Source: Pirellulales bacterium (GTDB lineage: Bacteria > Planctomycetota > Planctomycetia > Pirellulales > Thermoguttaceae). From it: DNA of 39,145 bases. Shown one piece after another: positions 8,623-16,024 of this stretch. The stretch covers positions 1 to 39,145 of the forward strand of contig JAFGPV010000162.1 of the NCBI GenBank assembly GCA_016936015.1, given 5' to 3'. How positions within the stretch are numbered: the first letter of the stretch is position 1; each line of letters begins with the position of its first letter. The position numbers were made by a program, and so were the translations under genes. The notes under the pieces are model-generated. The model was not told the DNA's origin and did no database searches. It saw only the letters and a list, made by a program, of their open reading frames with translations.

Positions 8623-9146
8623 GATTTCTTCGCTCCCGCCAGCGTCGATTGCAGCGCGGCGTCCTTGGCGTGGATTTTGGCGACCAGTTTATTCTTGAAC
8701 GCCGAGAGTTTTTCCTGCAGGGCGGCGTCGGAGAGAGCCAGGATTTGCACGGCCAGCAGGCCGGCGTTCCGCGGCCCGCCGCCGCCGACGGCCACCGTGG
8801 CCACGGGCACGTCGCCGGGCATCTGCACCGTCGAGAGCAGCGAATCCAATCCGCCGGCCAGTTCAGTGGGCACGGGGATGCCGATCACCGGCAGGGTGGT
8901 CAGCGCGGCTACCGACCCGGCCAGGTGGGCCGCCCCGCCCGCCGCCGCCACGATCACCTTGATCCCTCGGGCCGCGGCCATGGTCGTAAACTGCCGGACC
9001 AGTTCGGGCGTGCGGTGGGCGCTCATGACGTGGACCTCATAAGGGACCTGGAACTCGTCCAACGCGGCGGTCGCCGCCTGGATCTTCGGCCAATCGCTGT
9101 CGCTGCCCATCACGATCCCCACTTGGGGCGTTGTCGATTCCGCCAT
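8619..9146 (-). CDS. purE: 5-(carboxyamino)imidazole ribonucleotide mutase
   Basis: A purine-synthesis enzyme that converts N5-CAIR to CAIR. The 175-residue protein has GIVMGSDSDWPKIQAA near the start, the SAHRTPELV motif with the active-site His, and AAAGGAAHLAGSVAALT and PVIGIPV in the substrate pocket. The last 40 residues (KLSAFKNKLVAKIHAKDAALQ and onward) are charged and a little longer than in short homologues. No purK is nearby. It is followed directly by mtnA with a 4-nt overlap, an unusual partner. A palindromic element lies just upstream at 9196-9260. Confidence 0.95.
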   Translation of the reverse strand: MAESTTPQVGIVMGSDSDWPKIQAATAALDEFQVPYEVHVMSAHRTPELVRQFTTMAAARGIKVIVAAAGGAAHLAGSVAALTTLPVIGIPVPTELAGGLDSLLSTVQMPGDVPVATVAVGGGGPRNAGLLAVQILALSDAALQEKLSAFKNKLVAKIHAKDAALQSTLAGAKKS

Positions 9147-9195
9147 GAAAGACTCCTTCGTTGGAAAAGGGGACTGCGTTCCATAATATCACACA

Positions 9196-9260
9196 TAGCC
9201 GGCGGCTATCAGCCGCCGAGGGTTTCTCGCTAATCCGCGGCGGCTGTTAGCCGCCGGCTA
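9196..9260. repeat. Short palindromic element, copy 2 (TAGCCGGC ends)
   Basis: A 65-bp element from TAGCCGGCGGCT to AGCCGCCGGCTA with two internal hairpins, each CGGCGGCT/AGCCGCCG with loops atc and gtt. Its central segment (GAGGGTTTCTCGC...) matches the reverse complement of the centre of copy 1, so the two copies lie in opposite orientations. It sits between der and purE on the minus strand. Confidence 0.85.
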
Positions 9261-9283
9261 TTGTATTCGATTCGGAGGGGGTT

Positions 9284-10642
9284 TCAATCGCCCCGGAGTT
9301 TCCCGGCGATTTCGTCGCGGGAATCGTCGCGTTGACGGCGGCGGAGATAGAGCTTGATGGGGACTTCGCTCAAGGGGGTTCTTTCGCGGAAGACGCCCAG
9401 CAGATACCGCTGGTACTGGGGAGCGACCGCCCGCGGCTCGTTGCAGAAGAGCACGATCGTCGGCGGCTGGACGGCCACCTGGGCGGCGTAATAGATTTTC
9501 GGCCGTTTGCCCTGGTGCTCGGCCGGCGGATTGGCGTCGATCGCCGCGCGGAGCAGCCCGTTCAGTTGCGACGTGGAAATCCGCTCCTGCGATTGTTGGA
9601 AGAGATTCCAGGCGTGGTTCAACAACGCCTTGACGTTCTTGCCCGTCTGGCCGGTGATGAAAGCGATCGGCGCGAACCAGAACGTGCGGAACGTGTCGCG
9701 GAGATACGTAACCCATTTTTCGGTGGGCAGGTTGCCGGCCATCAGGTCCCACTTGTTGACGGTGAAGAAGCAGGGCTTGTACTGCCCGGCGATGTAATCG
9801 CAGAGCTGCTTATCGACCTTGCTGATCCGCTCCGCGGCGTCGAAGAACAGCAGCACCACGTCAGCCCGGCGAATGCTCCGCTCCGCGCGGTGCGTGCTGT
9901 AGAAATCAACGTCGGTCGCGACGCTCTTGGCGCGGCGGAATCCCGGAGTGTCGATGGCCAGGAAGGCCTTGCCGTCCATTTCGAAGCGGACATCGACGCT
10001 GTCGCGGGTCGTGCCCGGGACCTCGCTGACGATCATCCGCTGGGCGCTGACTAGCGTATTGACGAAGGTGCTCTTGCCGGTATTCCGCCGCCCGACGATC
10101 GCCACGCGCATCACCGGCCCTTCCGGGGTCGACGGCGTCTCGTCCGGGGCGGGCAGTTTTTCCGCGATCGCCTCCAACAGCTCGTCTTTGCCGCGGTTCT
10201 GCTGCGCACTGACGCGGATCACCTTCCGGCCGAAGCGGTAAAAGTCGTAGGAGTGCGAGTCCAGCTTTTCATGGTCGGCCTTGTTGGCCGCCACGATCAC
10301 CGGAATCTGCACGTAACGCAGCCGCTTGGCCACTTCCTGATCCAACGGCGTGACGCCTTCCCGGACGTCCACCACAAAGAGGATCACGTCGGCCGAATCG
10401 ACGGCGGTTGCGATCTGCTTTTCCACCTCCTCCGTCAGATTGTCGACGTCATGGATGCCCATCCCGCCCGTATCGACCAGCTCGGCAAACCGGCCGCGCA
10501 ACTCGATCAGGTGGGTGACGCGGTCCCGGGTGACCCCGGCGGTGGGATCGACGATGGCGATCCGCCGGCCGGCGAGCCAGTTGAAAATGCTCGACTTGCC
10601 GACGTTCGGCCGCCCGATAATAGCGATTTGCGGTACGCCCAT
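9284..10642 (-). CDS. der: Ribosome assembly GTPase Der (EngA)
   Basis: An essential tandem-GTPase needed for maturation of the 50S subunit, 452 residues. The first G domain has GRPNVGKSSIF, the switch DPTAGVTRDRV, DTGGM and NKAD. The second has GRRNTGKSTFVNTL, PGTTRDSVDV, DTPGFRR and NKWD. A KH-like domain fills the C terminus (about 350-452) and ends with LSEVPIKLYLRRRQ. The second P-loop reads GRRNTGKS rather than the commoner GRPNVGKS, but keeps the GxxxxGKS frame. It is divergent from the uracil-DNA glycosylase gene. Confidence 0.97.
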   Translation of the reverse strand: MGVPQIAIIGRPNVGKSSIFNWLAGRRIAIVDPTAGVTRDRVTHLIELRGRFAELVDTGGMGIHDVDNLTEEVEKQIATAVDSADVILFVVDVREGVTPLDQEVAKRLRYVQIPVIVAANKADHEKLDSHSYDFYRFGRKVIRVSAQQNRGKDELLEAIAEKLPAPDETPSTPEGPVMRVAIVGRRNTGKSTFVNTLVSAQRMIVSEVPGTTRDSVDVRFEMDGKAFLAIDTPGFRRAKSVATDVDFYSTHRAERSIRRADVVLLFFDAAERISKVDKQLCDYIAGQYKPCFFTVNKWDLMAGNLPTEKWVTYLRDTFRTFWFAPIAFITGQTGKNVKALLNHAWNLFQQSQERISTSQLNGLLRAAIDANPPAEHQGKRPKIYYAAQVAVQPPTIVLFCNEPRAVAPQYQRYLLGVFRERTPLSEVPIKLYLRRRQRDDSRDEIAGKLRGD

Positions 10643-11029
10643 AAAAAATCAATGATCAGTGCGGAACGCTGAATAATGAATACGTAACGTGATAGGTATT
10701 TGTTTTTGCAGAAAAATCCCCAAACCGGTGGGGCTCGATAAGGATGTTTCTCGAATAGGGAGCACCTATTTATGATACTTTTCCCAGTTTGAAAGTTCCA
10801 TCCCTACCCTGAAATTCGTGAGAAGCCGCTCAATCTTATGAATATCGGAAAAGAAAAGTCGCCATTACGCCCAGGGATGGCTAACCCAGGGGGGAAAATA
10901 CTGCCACTAATCCTCGCGACGGCCATCGCGGGGCGTTGGATGAGGTGACTTGCCTATCTTATCAGCGATTCGATAGTTCAGCCTTGCTATCCCCATTCCG
11001 TCAATGAGATACAACTCTATACTGAGGGA
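10643..11029. other. Divergent gene-free region between der and the glycosylase gene
   Basis: This 387-nt stretch must hold the promoters for der (minus) and the glycosylase gene (plus). No consensus promoter is convincing; TATACT at about 11014 lacks a matching -35 at proper spacing. One weak inverted repeat, CGCGA/TCGCG (10915-10930), is present. Nothing else is recognised. Confidence 0.5.
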
Positions 11030-11833
11030 ATGAAAGAATCAACTAAGGACGTTCGTCGGCGGGCCGCCCGTATCGTCGAGCAGGCGCTCGAAAGCCTGCA
11101 CCGCTCTGGCGTAACGCACGTCAAGAAACTTCCCCTTCCCCCCCCGGCAATTCCCACTGCCGCCGTGACCGCCGAAAATCCATCGCGATCTACCCCGATG
11201 CCCCGATCCCAAGGTAAAAAAGTCTTGCCGTCCTTGACTCAAATCGCGCAGCTCGAGCAATCGACGGACCCGCGGTGCCGGGAACTGGGGAACGTGGCCC
11301 GGGAGGTCTCGGACTGCACCCGTTGCGCCGAGTTGGCGCGGACCCGAACGCAGACGGTCTTCGGGGCGGGCAATCCGTCCGCACGGCTGGTCTTTTGCGG
11401 CGAGGCCCCGGGGGCCGACGAAGACCGGCTGGGCGAACCGTTCGTCGGCCGGGCCGGTCAATTGCTGACGGACATCATCGTCAAGGGAATGAAGATGCGG
11501 CGCGAGGACGTGTACATCCTGAACATCCTCCGTTGCCGGCCGCCGGGCAACCGCACGCCCTCGCCGGTCGAGGCCGCCGCCTGCCGCGAGTATCTCGACC
11601 GGCAACTGGCGATTATCCAACCGGAGTTTATCTGTTGCCTGGGGGCCTGCGCCGCGCAAAACCTCCTCCAGACCGACGCCGCGATCGGCCGGCTGCGGAG
11701 CAAGATGCACGATTTCAACGGCGTGAAGGTGGTCTGCACTTACCATCCGGCGTACTTGTTGCGAAATCCCGCCGCGAAGAAACAGGTCTGGGAAGATATC
11801 CAAATGCTCCTGGCGGAAATGGGGATGAAATAG
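11030..11833 (+). CDS. Family 4 (iron-sulphur) uracil-DNA glycosylase
   Basis: A base-excision repair enzyme that removes uracil from DNA. The 267-residue protein has a basic, Pro-rich N-terminal extension of about 85 residues and then the catalytic domain. Four cysteines are placed as [4Fe-4S] ligands: C96 and C99 (SDCTRC), C169 ([11 protein letters not shown]) and C185. GEAPGADED (124-132) is the uracil-binding motif 1, and HPAYLLR (239-245) the DNA-minor-groove motif 2. LVFCGEAPG and [11 protein letters not shown] are family hallmarks. The ATG at 11030 has GAGGGA almost touching it, which is poor spacing, so the true start may be later within the extension. The next gene is archease, 41 nt downstream. 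Confidence 0.93.
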   Translation: MKESTKDVRRRAARIVEQALESLHRSGVTHVKKLPLPPPAIPTAAVTAENPSRSTPMPRSQGKKVLPSLTQIAQLEQSTDPRCRELGNVAREVSDCTRCAELARTRTQTVFGAGNPSARLVFCGEAPGADEDRLGEPFVGRAGQLLTDIIVKGMKMRREDVYILNILRCRPPGNRTPSPVEAAACREYLDRQLAIIQPEFICCLGACAAQNLLQTDAAIGRLRSKMHDFNGVKVVCTYHPAYLLRNPAAKKQVWEDIQMLLAEMGMK

Positions 11834-11837
11834 TGTC

Positions 11838-11864
11838 GTAGGACAGGTTGTCAACCTGTTCTAC
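11838..11864. repeat. Near-perfect 27-bp inverted repeat between glycosylase and archease genes
   Basis: GTAGGACAGGTTG (11838-11850), a single T, then CAACCTGTTCTAC (11852-11864): 13-bp arms with one mismatch. It starts 4 nt after the glycosylase stop and ends 10 nt before the archease ATG, so it takes the place where a ribosome binding site should be. Confidence 0.8.
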
Positions 11865-11874
11865 AAAGATAGCC

Positions 11875-12285
11875 ATGCACGAGATCTTCGAGCACACCGC
11901 CGATTTCGGGCTGCGGATCAGGGCGCCGGACTTGTGCACTCTCTTCGCCGAGGCGGCCGAGGCGCTCTTCTCGGCTTTTGTAGCGAACCGGGGGGGCATC
12001 TCGCCTGTCGAGAGTGTAACCGTCTCCCTGCCCACCGCCGACCCGGAGGAATTGCTGCACGATTGGCTCAGCGAACTGCTTTTCCTGTTTTCCACCCGGC
12101 GAATAGTGTTTTGCCAGTTCGAGGTCCGCTTTACGGACGCCGGTTTGGAGGGGATTGCCCGGGGTGAGAAAATAGATCGGAAGCGGCATGAGATCGAATT
12201 GGAGGTCAAGGCAATCACCTGGCACGGACTGAAAATCGAAAAAACGCCCGAGGGATACCTGGCCGAGGTGATTGTCGATATTTAA
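11875..12285 (+). CDS. Archease, RtcB cofactor protein
   Basis: A 136-residue protein of the archease family, which helps RtcB ligases load GTP and turn over. It opens MHEIFEHTADFGLRIRAPDL, with the EHTAD motif that holds the first metal-site Asp, followed by LFAEAAEALFSAF. The middle WLSELLFLFSTRRIVF and the end KTPEGYLAEVIVDI (with the C-terminal Asp that completes the calcium site) are family features. The frame is open to 11848, but the ATG at 11875 gives the family N terminus. RtcB lies 1 kb downstream with a toxin-antitoxin pair in between. No clear ribosome site is seen, because the 27-bp inverted repeat occupies that position. Confidence 0.9.
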   Translation: MHEIFEHTADFGLRIRAPDLCTLFAEAAEALFSAFVANRGGISPVESVTVSLPTADPEELLHDWLSELLFLFSTRRIVFCQFEVRFTDAGLEGIARGEKIDRKRHEIELEVKAITWHGLKIEKTPEGYLAEVIVDI

Positions 12286-12319
12286 CGGGGAAAAGGGCTG
12301 CGGGACCAGCCCATACGAC

Positions 12320-12348
12320 TTGACTTCATGCCATTTGGCATGTAGAAT
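12320..12348 (+). promoter_or_regulatory. Promoter with palindromic operator for the Xre/RES module
   Basis: TTGACT (12320-12325), exact 17-nt spacer, TAGAAT (12343-12348). A perfect palindrome CATGCCA-TT-TGGCATG (12327-12342) fills 16 of the 17 spacer bases. A protein bound there would block RNA polymerase, as expected for an antitoxin that represses its own operon. The antitoxin ATG is at 12378, with AGAGG 6 nt before it. Confidence 0.75.
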
Positions 12349-12377
12349 TATGACAGAAAGTAAGTCAGAGGTTTTCT

Positions 12378-12851
12378 ATGCCGCCTAAATCCGCCACGTC
12401 GCGTTTCAAAAGAAAAACGCCGCCGGAGAGCAAATCGAATACTACCAAAATACGCGATTTTGTATTTTGTGCCCGAGTCTATCCCGGCGGAATCATTCAA
12501 TTTTTAAAAAGGGGCGTCCCCTATGCCGCCGTCCTGCGATTCCAGAAAGTAAGCCGGCTTTCACTGGAGTCGATCTCCCAGGCTACACAAATTTCGCTGC
12601 GAACTCTCGCCCGGCGCAAGATTGAAGGACGATTAAACAGCCTTGAATCGGAACGATTGTTTCGGCTTGCCCGCCTTTTCGAAAAAGCCGTCAATTACCA
12701 CGAGGGCGACGTCGATGCCGCCCGCTCATGGATGGAATCGCCCAAGCTGGCCTTGGGAAATGAATCCCCTTTGGAAATGGTCGAATCGGAAATCGGCGCG
12801 AGGGAAGTTGAGGACTTGTTGGATCGGCTGGAATTCGGAGTCTATAGCTGA
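12378..12851 (+). CDS. Xre/MbcA/ParS-type antitoxin
   Basis: A 157-residue antitoxin. After a basic tail (residues 1-35, probably disordered) comes a helix-turn-helix-like region around LSLESISQATQISLRTLARRK. The toxin-binding domain of the MbcA/ParS/Xre family follows: LFRLARLFEKAVNYHEGDVDAARSWMESPKLALGNESPLEMVESEIGAREVEDLLDRLEFGVYS, in which the LALGNESPLEMV and GAREVEDLL elements and the final Gly-Val-Tyr-Ser are typical (quoted in part by key residues: W at about 115, PL at about 129). Its stop overlaps the toxin start (TGATG). It most likely neutralises the RES toxin and represses the promoter at 12320-12348. Pairing with RES makes the assignment firm. Confidence 0.92.
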   Translation: MPPKSATSRFKRKTPPESKSNTTKIRDFVFCARVYPGGIIQFLKRGVPYAAVLRFQKVSRLSLESISQATQISLRTLARRKIEGRLNSLESERLFRLARLFEKAVNYHEGDVDAARSWMESPKLALGNESPLEMVESEIGAREVEDLLDRLEFGVYS

Positions 12852-13312
12852 TGCTCCACGCCTGGCGGATTTTCAAGGCGAAATACGCCGCAACCGCTTT
12901 CAGCGGCGAGGGTTCGCGCATGGTCGCTGGCCGGTGGCACAGCAAGGGAGTCCCCGTCGTTTATACTTCGGAAAACTTGGCCTTGGCCGTGCTCGAAACC
13001 TTCGTGAATTCCGATCCCGCCATGCGCCGCGATGGATACCGCTGGACGCAAACCACTTTTGCTGAATCTCTGGTGCAAGCGGTCGATCCTAAAAGTCTGC
13101 CGAAATATTGGCAAAGTTATCCCGCCCCCCTCGCCTTGCGAAAAATCGGCGACGACTGGTTCCGTCAGGCTTCCTCCGCCGTTTTAAAAGTTCCCAGCGC
13201 CATTGTCGCCTTAGAATTCAATTATCTGCTCAATCCACTTCATCCTGATTTCAAAAAAATCACGATCGGATCACCGCAACCCTTTCTGTTCGATCCTCGT
13301 TTAAAAAAGTAA
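12851..13312 (+). CDS. RES-domain toxin (NAD-targeting family)
   Basis: A 153-residue toxin of the RES family, whose studied members degrade NAD+ (MbcT, a phosphorylase) or ADP-ribosylate a host enzyme (ParT). The family's Arg, Glu and Ser residues are visible: AWRIFKAKYAATAFSGEGSR near the start, GRWHSKGVPVVYTSENLALAVLE in the centre, and the Ser in VPSAIVALEFNYLLNP. The length is normal and the key motifs are intact, so it is probably active. It overlaps the antitoxin gene by 1 nt. The rtcB start codon lies only 9 nt past its stop, which suggests one mRNA for antitoxin, toxin and RtcB. Confidence 0.93.
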   Translation: MLHAWRIFKAKYAATAFSGEGSRMVAGRWHSKGVPVVYTSENLALAVLETFVNSDPAMRRDGYRWTQTTFAESLVQAVDPKSLPKYWQSYPAPLALRKIGDDWFRQASSAVLKVPSAIVALEFNYLLNPLHPDFKKITIGSPQPFLFDPRLKK

Positions 13313-13321
13313 GATTCCATC

Positions 13322-14785
13322 ATGTCCAAACCCGGCTACACCGGCCCCCTCGAGCAAATCAACGAGTGTCTCTGGCGGATTCCGCGGAGTTATAAATCGG
13401 GGATGCGGGTCGAGGGGCGGATCTTCGCCGATGAAAACCTCATCAAGCAGATCCGCGCCGACCAGGCCCCGGAGCAGGTGGCCAACGTGGCGTTCCTGCC
13501 CGGTATCCAGACGGCCAGCCTCGCCATGCCCGACATCCACTGGGGGTACGGATTCTGCATCGGCGGCGTGTCGGCCACCGATCCGGCCGAGGGCGGCGTG
13601 ATTTCGCCCGGCGGAGTGGGCTACGACATCAACTGCGGCGTCCGGCTGGTGCGGACCAATCTGAAAGCCGACGAGGTCCGGCCGCAGATCCAAAAACTGA
13701 TGGACCTGCTCTACCGCCGGATCCCCGCCGGCGTGGGCGAGGGCGGGCCGTACCTGTTCGGCGGCAAGGAACTGCTGCGGCTGCTGGCCGAGGGTTCGCC
13801 CTACCTGGCCGCCCGCGGCTGGGCCACCGACGGCGACCTGGAACACACCGAGGCCCGCGGCTGCCTCGACGGGGCGGAGCCTGACTACGTCAGCAAAAAG
13901 GCACGTGAGCGCGGCGGCGACCAGTGCGGCACCCTCGGCTCCGGCAACCATTTCCTGGAGGTCCAGGTCGTCGACGAAGTCCTCGACGAGACGGCCGCCC
14001 GGACGATGGGCCTGGAACCGGACGGCGTCTGCGTGATGATCCACTCCGGCTCGCGTGGTTTAGGTTATCAAATTTGTGATGACGCTTTAAAAATGCTCCG
14101 CGGCGCGCCGGCCCGATACGGTATTGAAATCCCCGACCGGCAACTGGCCTGCGCCCCGGTCCGCAGCGAGGAGGGCCAAAAGTACCTCGGCGCGATGCGC
14201 TGCGCCGCCAACTACGCCTGGGCCAACCGGCAACTGCTGATGTGGCAGACTCGGGAGACCTTTGCCGATTTCTTCGGCCGGTCCTGGGAAGCGATGCAGA
14301 TGAACCTCATCTACGACGTCGCCCACAACATCGCCAAGCTCGAAGAGCACGTGATCGACGGCGTCCGGAAAACCGTCTGCGTCCACCGCAAGGGCGCCAC
14401 CCGGGCGTTCCCGCCCGGGCATCCCGACGTGCCCGACCAATACCGCCCCATCGGCCAGCCGGTCATCATCCCCGGCGACATGGGCCGGGCGAGTTGGATG
14501 CTCGTCGGCCAGCCGGGCAGCATGGAAAAGACCTTCGGCACCACCTGCCACGGCGCCGGCCGCGTCATGAGCCGCACCGCCGCCATCGAGCACGCCCGCG
14601 GCCGCCGGATCGACCAGGAACTGGCCGCCCAAGGCGTCGTCGCCAAATGCCGCCACTGGAAGGGCCTGGCCGAAGAGCAGCCCGACGCCTACAAGGACGT
14701 CAGCCTCGTCGTCGACGTCGTCCACCGCGCCGGACTGGCCAAAAAAGTCGCCCGCCTCCGCCCGATTGGCGTCGTCAAAGGCTAA
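13322..14785 (+). CDS. rtcB: RNA-splicing ligase RtcB
   Basis: A GTP- and manganese-dependent ligase that joins RNA 2',3'-cyclic phosphate (or 3'-phosphate) ends to 5'-OH ends, used in tRNA and rRNA repair. The 487-residue protein keeps all expected active-site residues: C105 in GYDINCGVR, H210 in GTLGSGNHFLEV, H241 in HSGSRGLG, H335 in YDVAHNIAKLEEH, and the nucleophile H410 in TTCHGAGRVMSR, which becomes guanylylated. KGATRAFPPGHP (357-368) is also conserved. Spacing from the RES toxin gene is 9 nt, with only a weak AAGTAAG as ribosome site. Archease is encoded upstream of the toxin-antitoxin pair. Family and activity are secure; regulation with the toxin is inference. Confidence 0.97.
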   Translation: MSKPGYTGPLEQINECLWRIPRSYKSGMRVEGRIFADENLIKQIRADQAPEQVANVAFLPGIQTASLAMPDIHWGYGFCIGGVSATDPAEGGVISPGGVGYDINCGVRLVRTNLKADEVRPQIQKLMDLLYRRIPAGVGEGGPYLFGGKELLRLLAEGSPYLAARGWATDGDLEHTEARGCLDGAEPDYVSKKARERGGDQCGTLGSGNHFLEVQVVDEVLDETAARTMGLEPDGVCVMIHSGSRGLGYQICDDALKMLRGAPARYGIEIPDRQLACAPVRSEEGQKYLGAMRCAANYAWANRQLLMWQTRETFADFFGRSWEAMQMNLIYDVAHNIAKLEEHVIDGVRKTVCVHRKGATRAFPPGHPDVPDQYRPIGQPVIIPGDMGRASWMLVGQPGSMEKTFGTTCHGAGRVMSRTAAIEHARGRRIDQELAAQGVVAKCRHWKGLAEEQPDAYKDVSLVVDVVHRAGLAKKVARLRPIGVVKG

Positions 14786-15327
14786 AACCGCGACTTCTCA
14801 AATTTCAAATCTCAAATCCCCGCTCCTCCTCAGCCGCTTGCGGCTTCGCAATGTCCGTCTCACAATCCATCCATCCTCCTCAAAACCGCTTGCGGTTTCG
14901 CAATGCCCCGCCCCAAACCCAATTATCCTCCCAGCCGCTTTCTCACCTTTCTCACCCTTCTCACTCAAACCTTTTCCCCTCGCCGCGTCAGCGGCGCCAG
15001 TCGAATAGCCGGGCGGTGGAGCGCAGCGCAACCCCCGGTTACGAAACGCCAACGTGCCCCAAGCCGCGTTAGCGGCGACATAACCGATTCGACGGTGTGT
15101 AATTCAAATGATGAATATCGAAGAAAAAACGAGAACCGTTTACGGTTCTTTTTCCGCCTTCGGCGCACAACGCCCATGAGACGGGCGTAAAATAATCCGT
15201 CCCAAAACTGTCCCCCCCAATCTTCCTCCGGCCAATTTTCCTCTAGAAATTGGGCCACCCGATCTGCTAGAATCACATCTGTACAATTGTTCTATTTCAA
15301 GACACCCAATCCGGGGAGGAACAAGCC
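14786..15327. repeat. Gene-free, pyrimidine-rich region with many small palindromes
   Basis: No gene is recognised in these 542 nt. CCGCTTGCGG followed by TTCGCAATG recurs twice (about 14833-14852 and 14886-14905), differing by one base. CCGCGTCAGCGG (about 14983) and CCGCGTTAGCGG (about 15064) are small palindromes, and 15132-15149 is a perfect 8-bp hairpin, AGAACCGT/ACGGTTCT with loop tt. The plus strand is rich in CTCA and CCTTTCTCAC tracts between 14930 and 14980. The right end is the leader of the next gene. Confidence 0.65.
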
Positions 15328-16014
15328 ATGCCGCGCGCGACGAGAAAAAAACCAGAAAATCGTGAAAAAAAACCGCGAAAAACCGCCCTCAGCAAACGCA
15401 CCAATGCACCGAAAAAACGAGAAAAAAACCCCGCCAAAAGGTGGCGGGAGGAGATGCCTTGCCAGCCTGCCCTGGCCGACGGGCCGAGGGATCCGAAGCA
15501 GCCGCTCTGGGCGCCGGAGGGGAGGGACTTGGATTTCGTACCCATCGAAATCCAGCAGGCCGCCGATGAGATTATCAAGCCCATCTACGAACAGTTCGTC
15601 GTTAATGCCCCCGAGGGACTGGAAAAATCCCTCGGGCTGACGCTCTGTCATCTTCTCTGGCTCGAAGTCCTCGATCAATTCGATCTCAAACGCGAATACA
15701 CCCGGCTCGACGCCGTCCTCGGGCTGGGAAAAAACCGCGAAAGCATTATCGCCCAGCACATTCGCCTGATTGACTCGAAGGTCCGCATCGGCTACTTCCT
15801 CGTCCGCCTCCGCGAACTCCGCAAACGACTGGCCGCTTACCAATTCTCCCCTCTCCCATTGGGAGAGGGGCTGGGGGTGAGGGCATCGGGGCAAATAGAC
15901 CGCTTACACACAATATGCCCTCACCCTAACCCTCTCCCAAAGGGAGAGGGGACGAATTCCAACGCCCTTCACCCTCCAATCCCCAATCCCCAATCCCTAC
16001 CCCCCCCCAACTAG
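15328..16014 (+). CDS. Unrecognised protein with basic N terminus and repeat-derived tail
   Basis: A 228-residue protein I do not recognise. Residues 1-45 are extremely rich in Lys and Arg and probably disordered. The folded part (about 60-172) is helical and acidic/hydrophobic (IEIQQAADEIIKPIYEQFV, LTLCHLLWLEVLDQFDL, then a final VRIGYFLVRLRELRKRLAAY) with no known motif. The remaining 55 residues are encoded by two facing copies of the CCCTCTCCC hairpin (15848-15950) and the CAATCCC repeat, giving PLPLGEGLGVRA and PHPNPLPKGEG. This tail looks like an added piece, the original stop probably having been lost near 15845. The next gene starts 10 nt later, so the two may form a pair. Confidence 0.6.
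   Translation: MPRATRKKPENREKKPRKTALSKRTNAPKKREKNPAKRWREEMPCQPALADGPRDPKQPLWAPEGRDLDFVPIEIQQAADEIIKPIYEQFVVNAPEGLEKSLGLTLCHLLWLEVLDQFDLKREYTRLDAVLGLGKNRESIIAQHIRLIDSKVRIGYFLVRLRELRKRLAAYQFSPLPLGEGLGVRASGQIDRLHTICPHPNPLPKGEGTNSNALHPPIPNPQSLPPPN
15848..15952. repeat. Two facing REP-like hairpins inside a coding tail
   Basis: Copy one has 10-bp arms (15848-15857 and 15861-15870, loop att) followed by GGGTGAGGGC. Copy two has 9-bp arms (15930-15938 and 15942-15950, loop aaa) preceded by CCCTCACCC, so it is inverted. Facing pairs of this kind are typical of bacterial REP/BIME elements. They are read as the C terminus of the protein at 15328-16014. Confidence 0.85.
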
Positions 16015-16024
16015 GCCCCCAACC

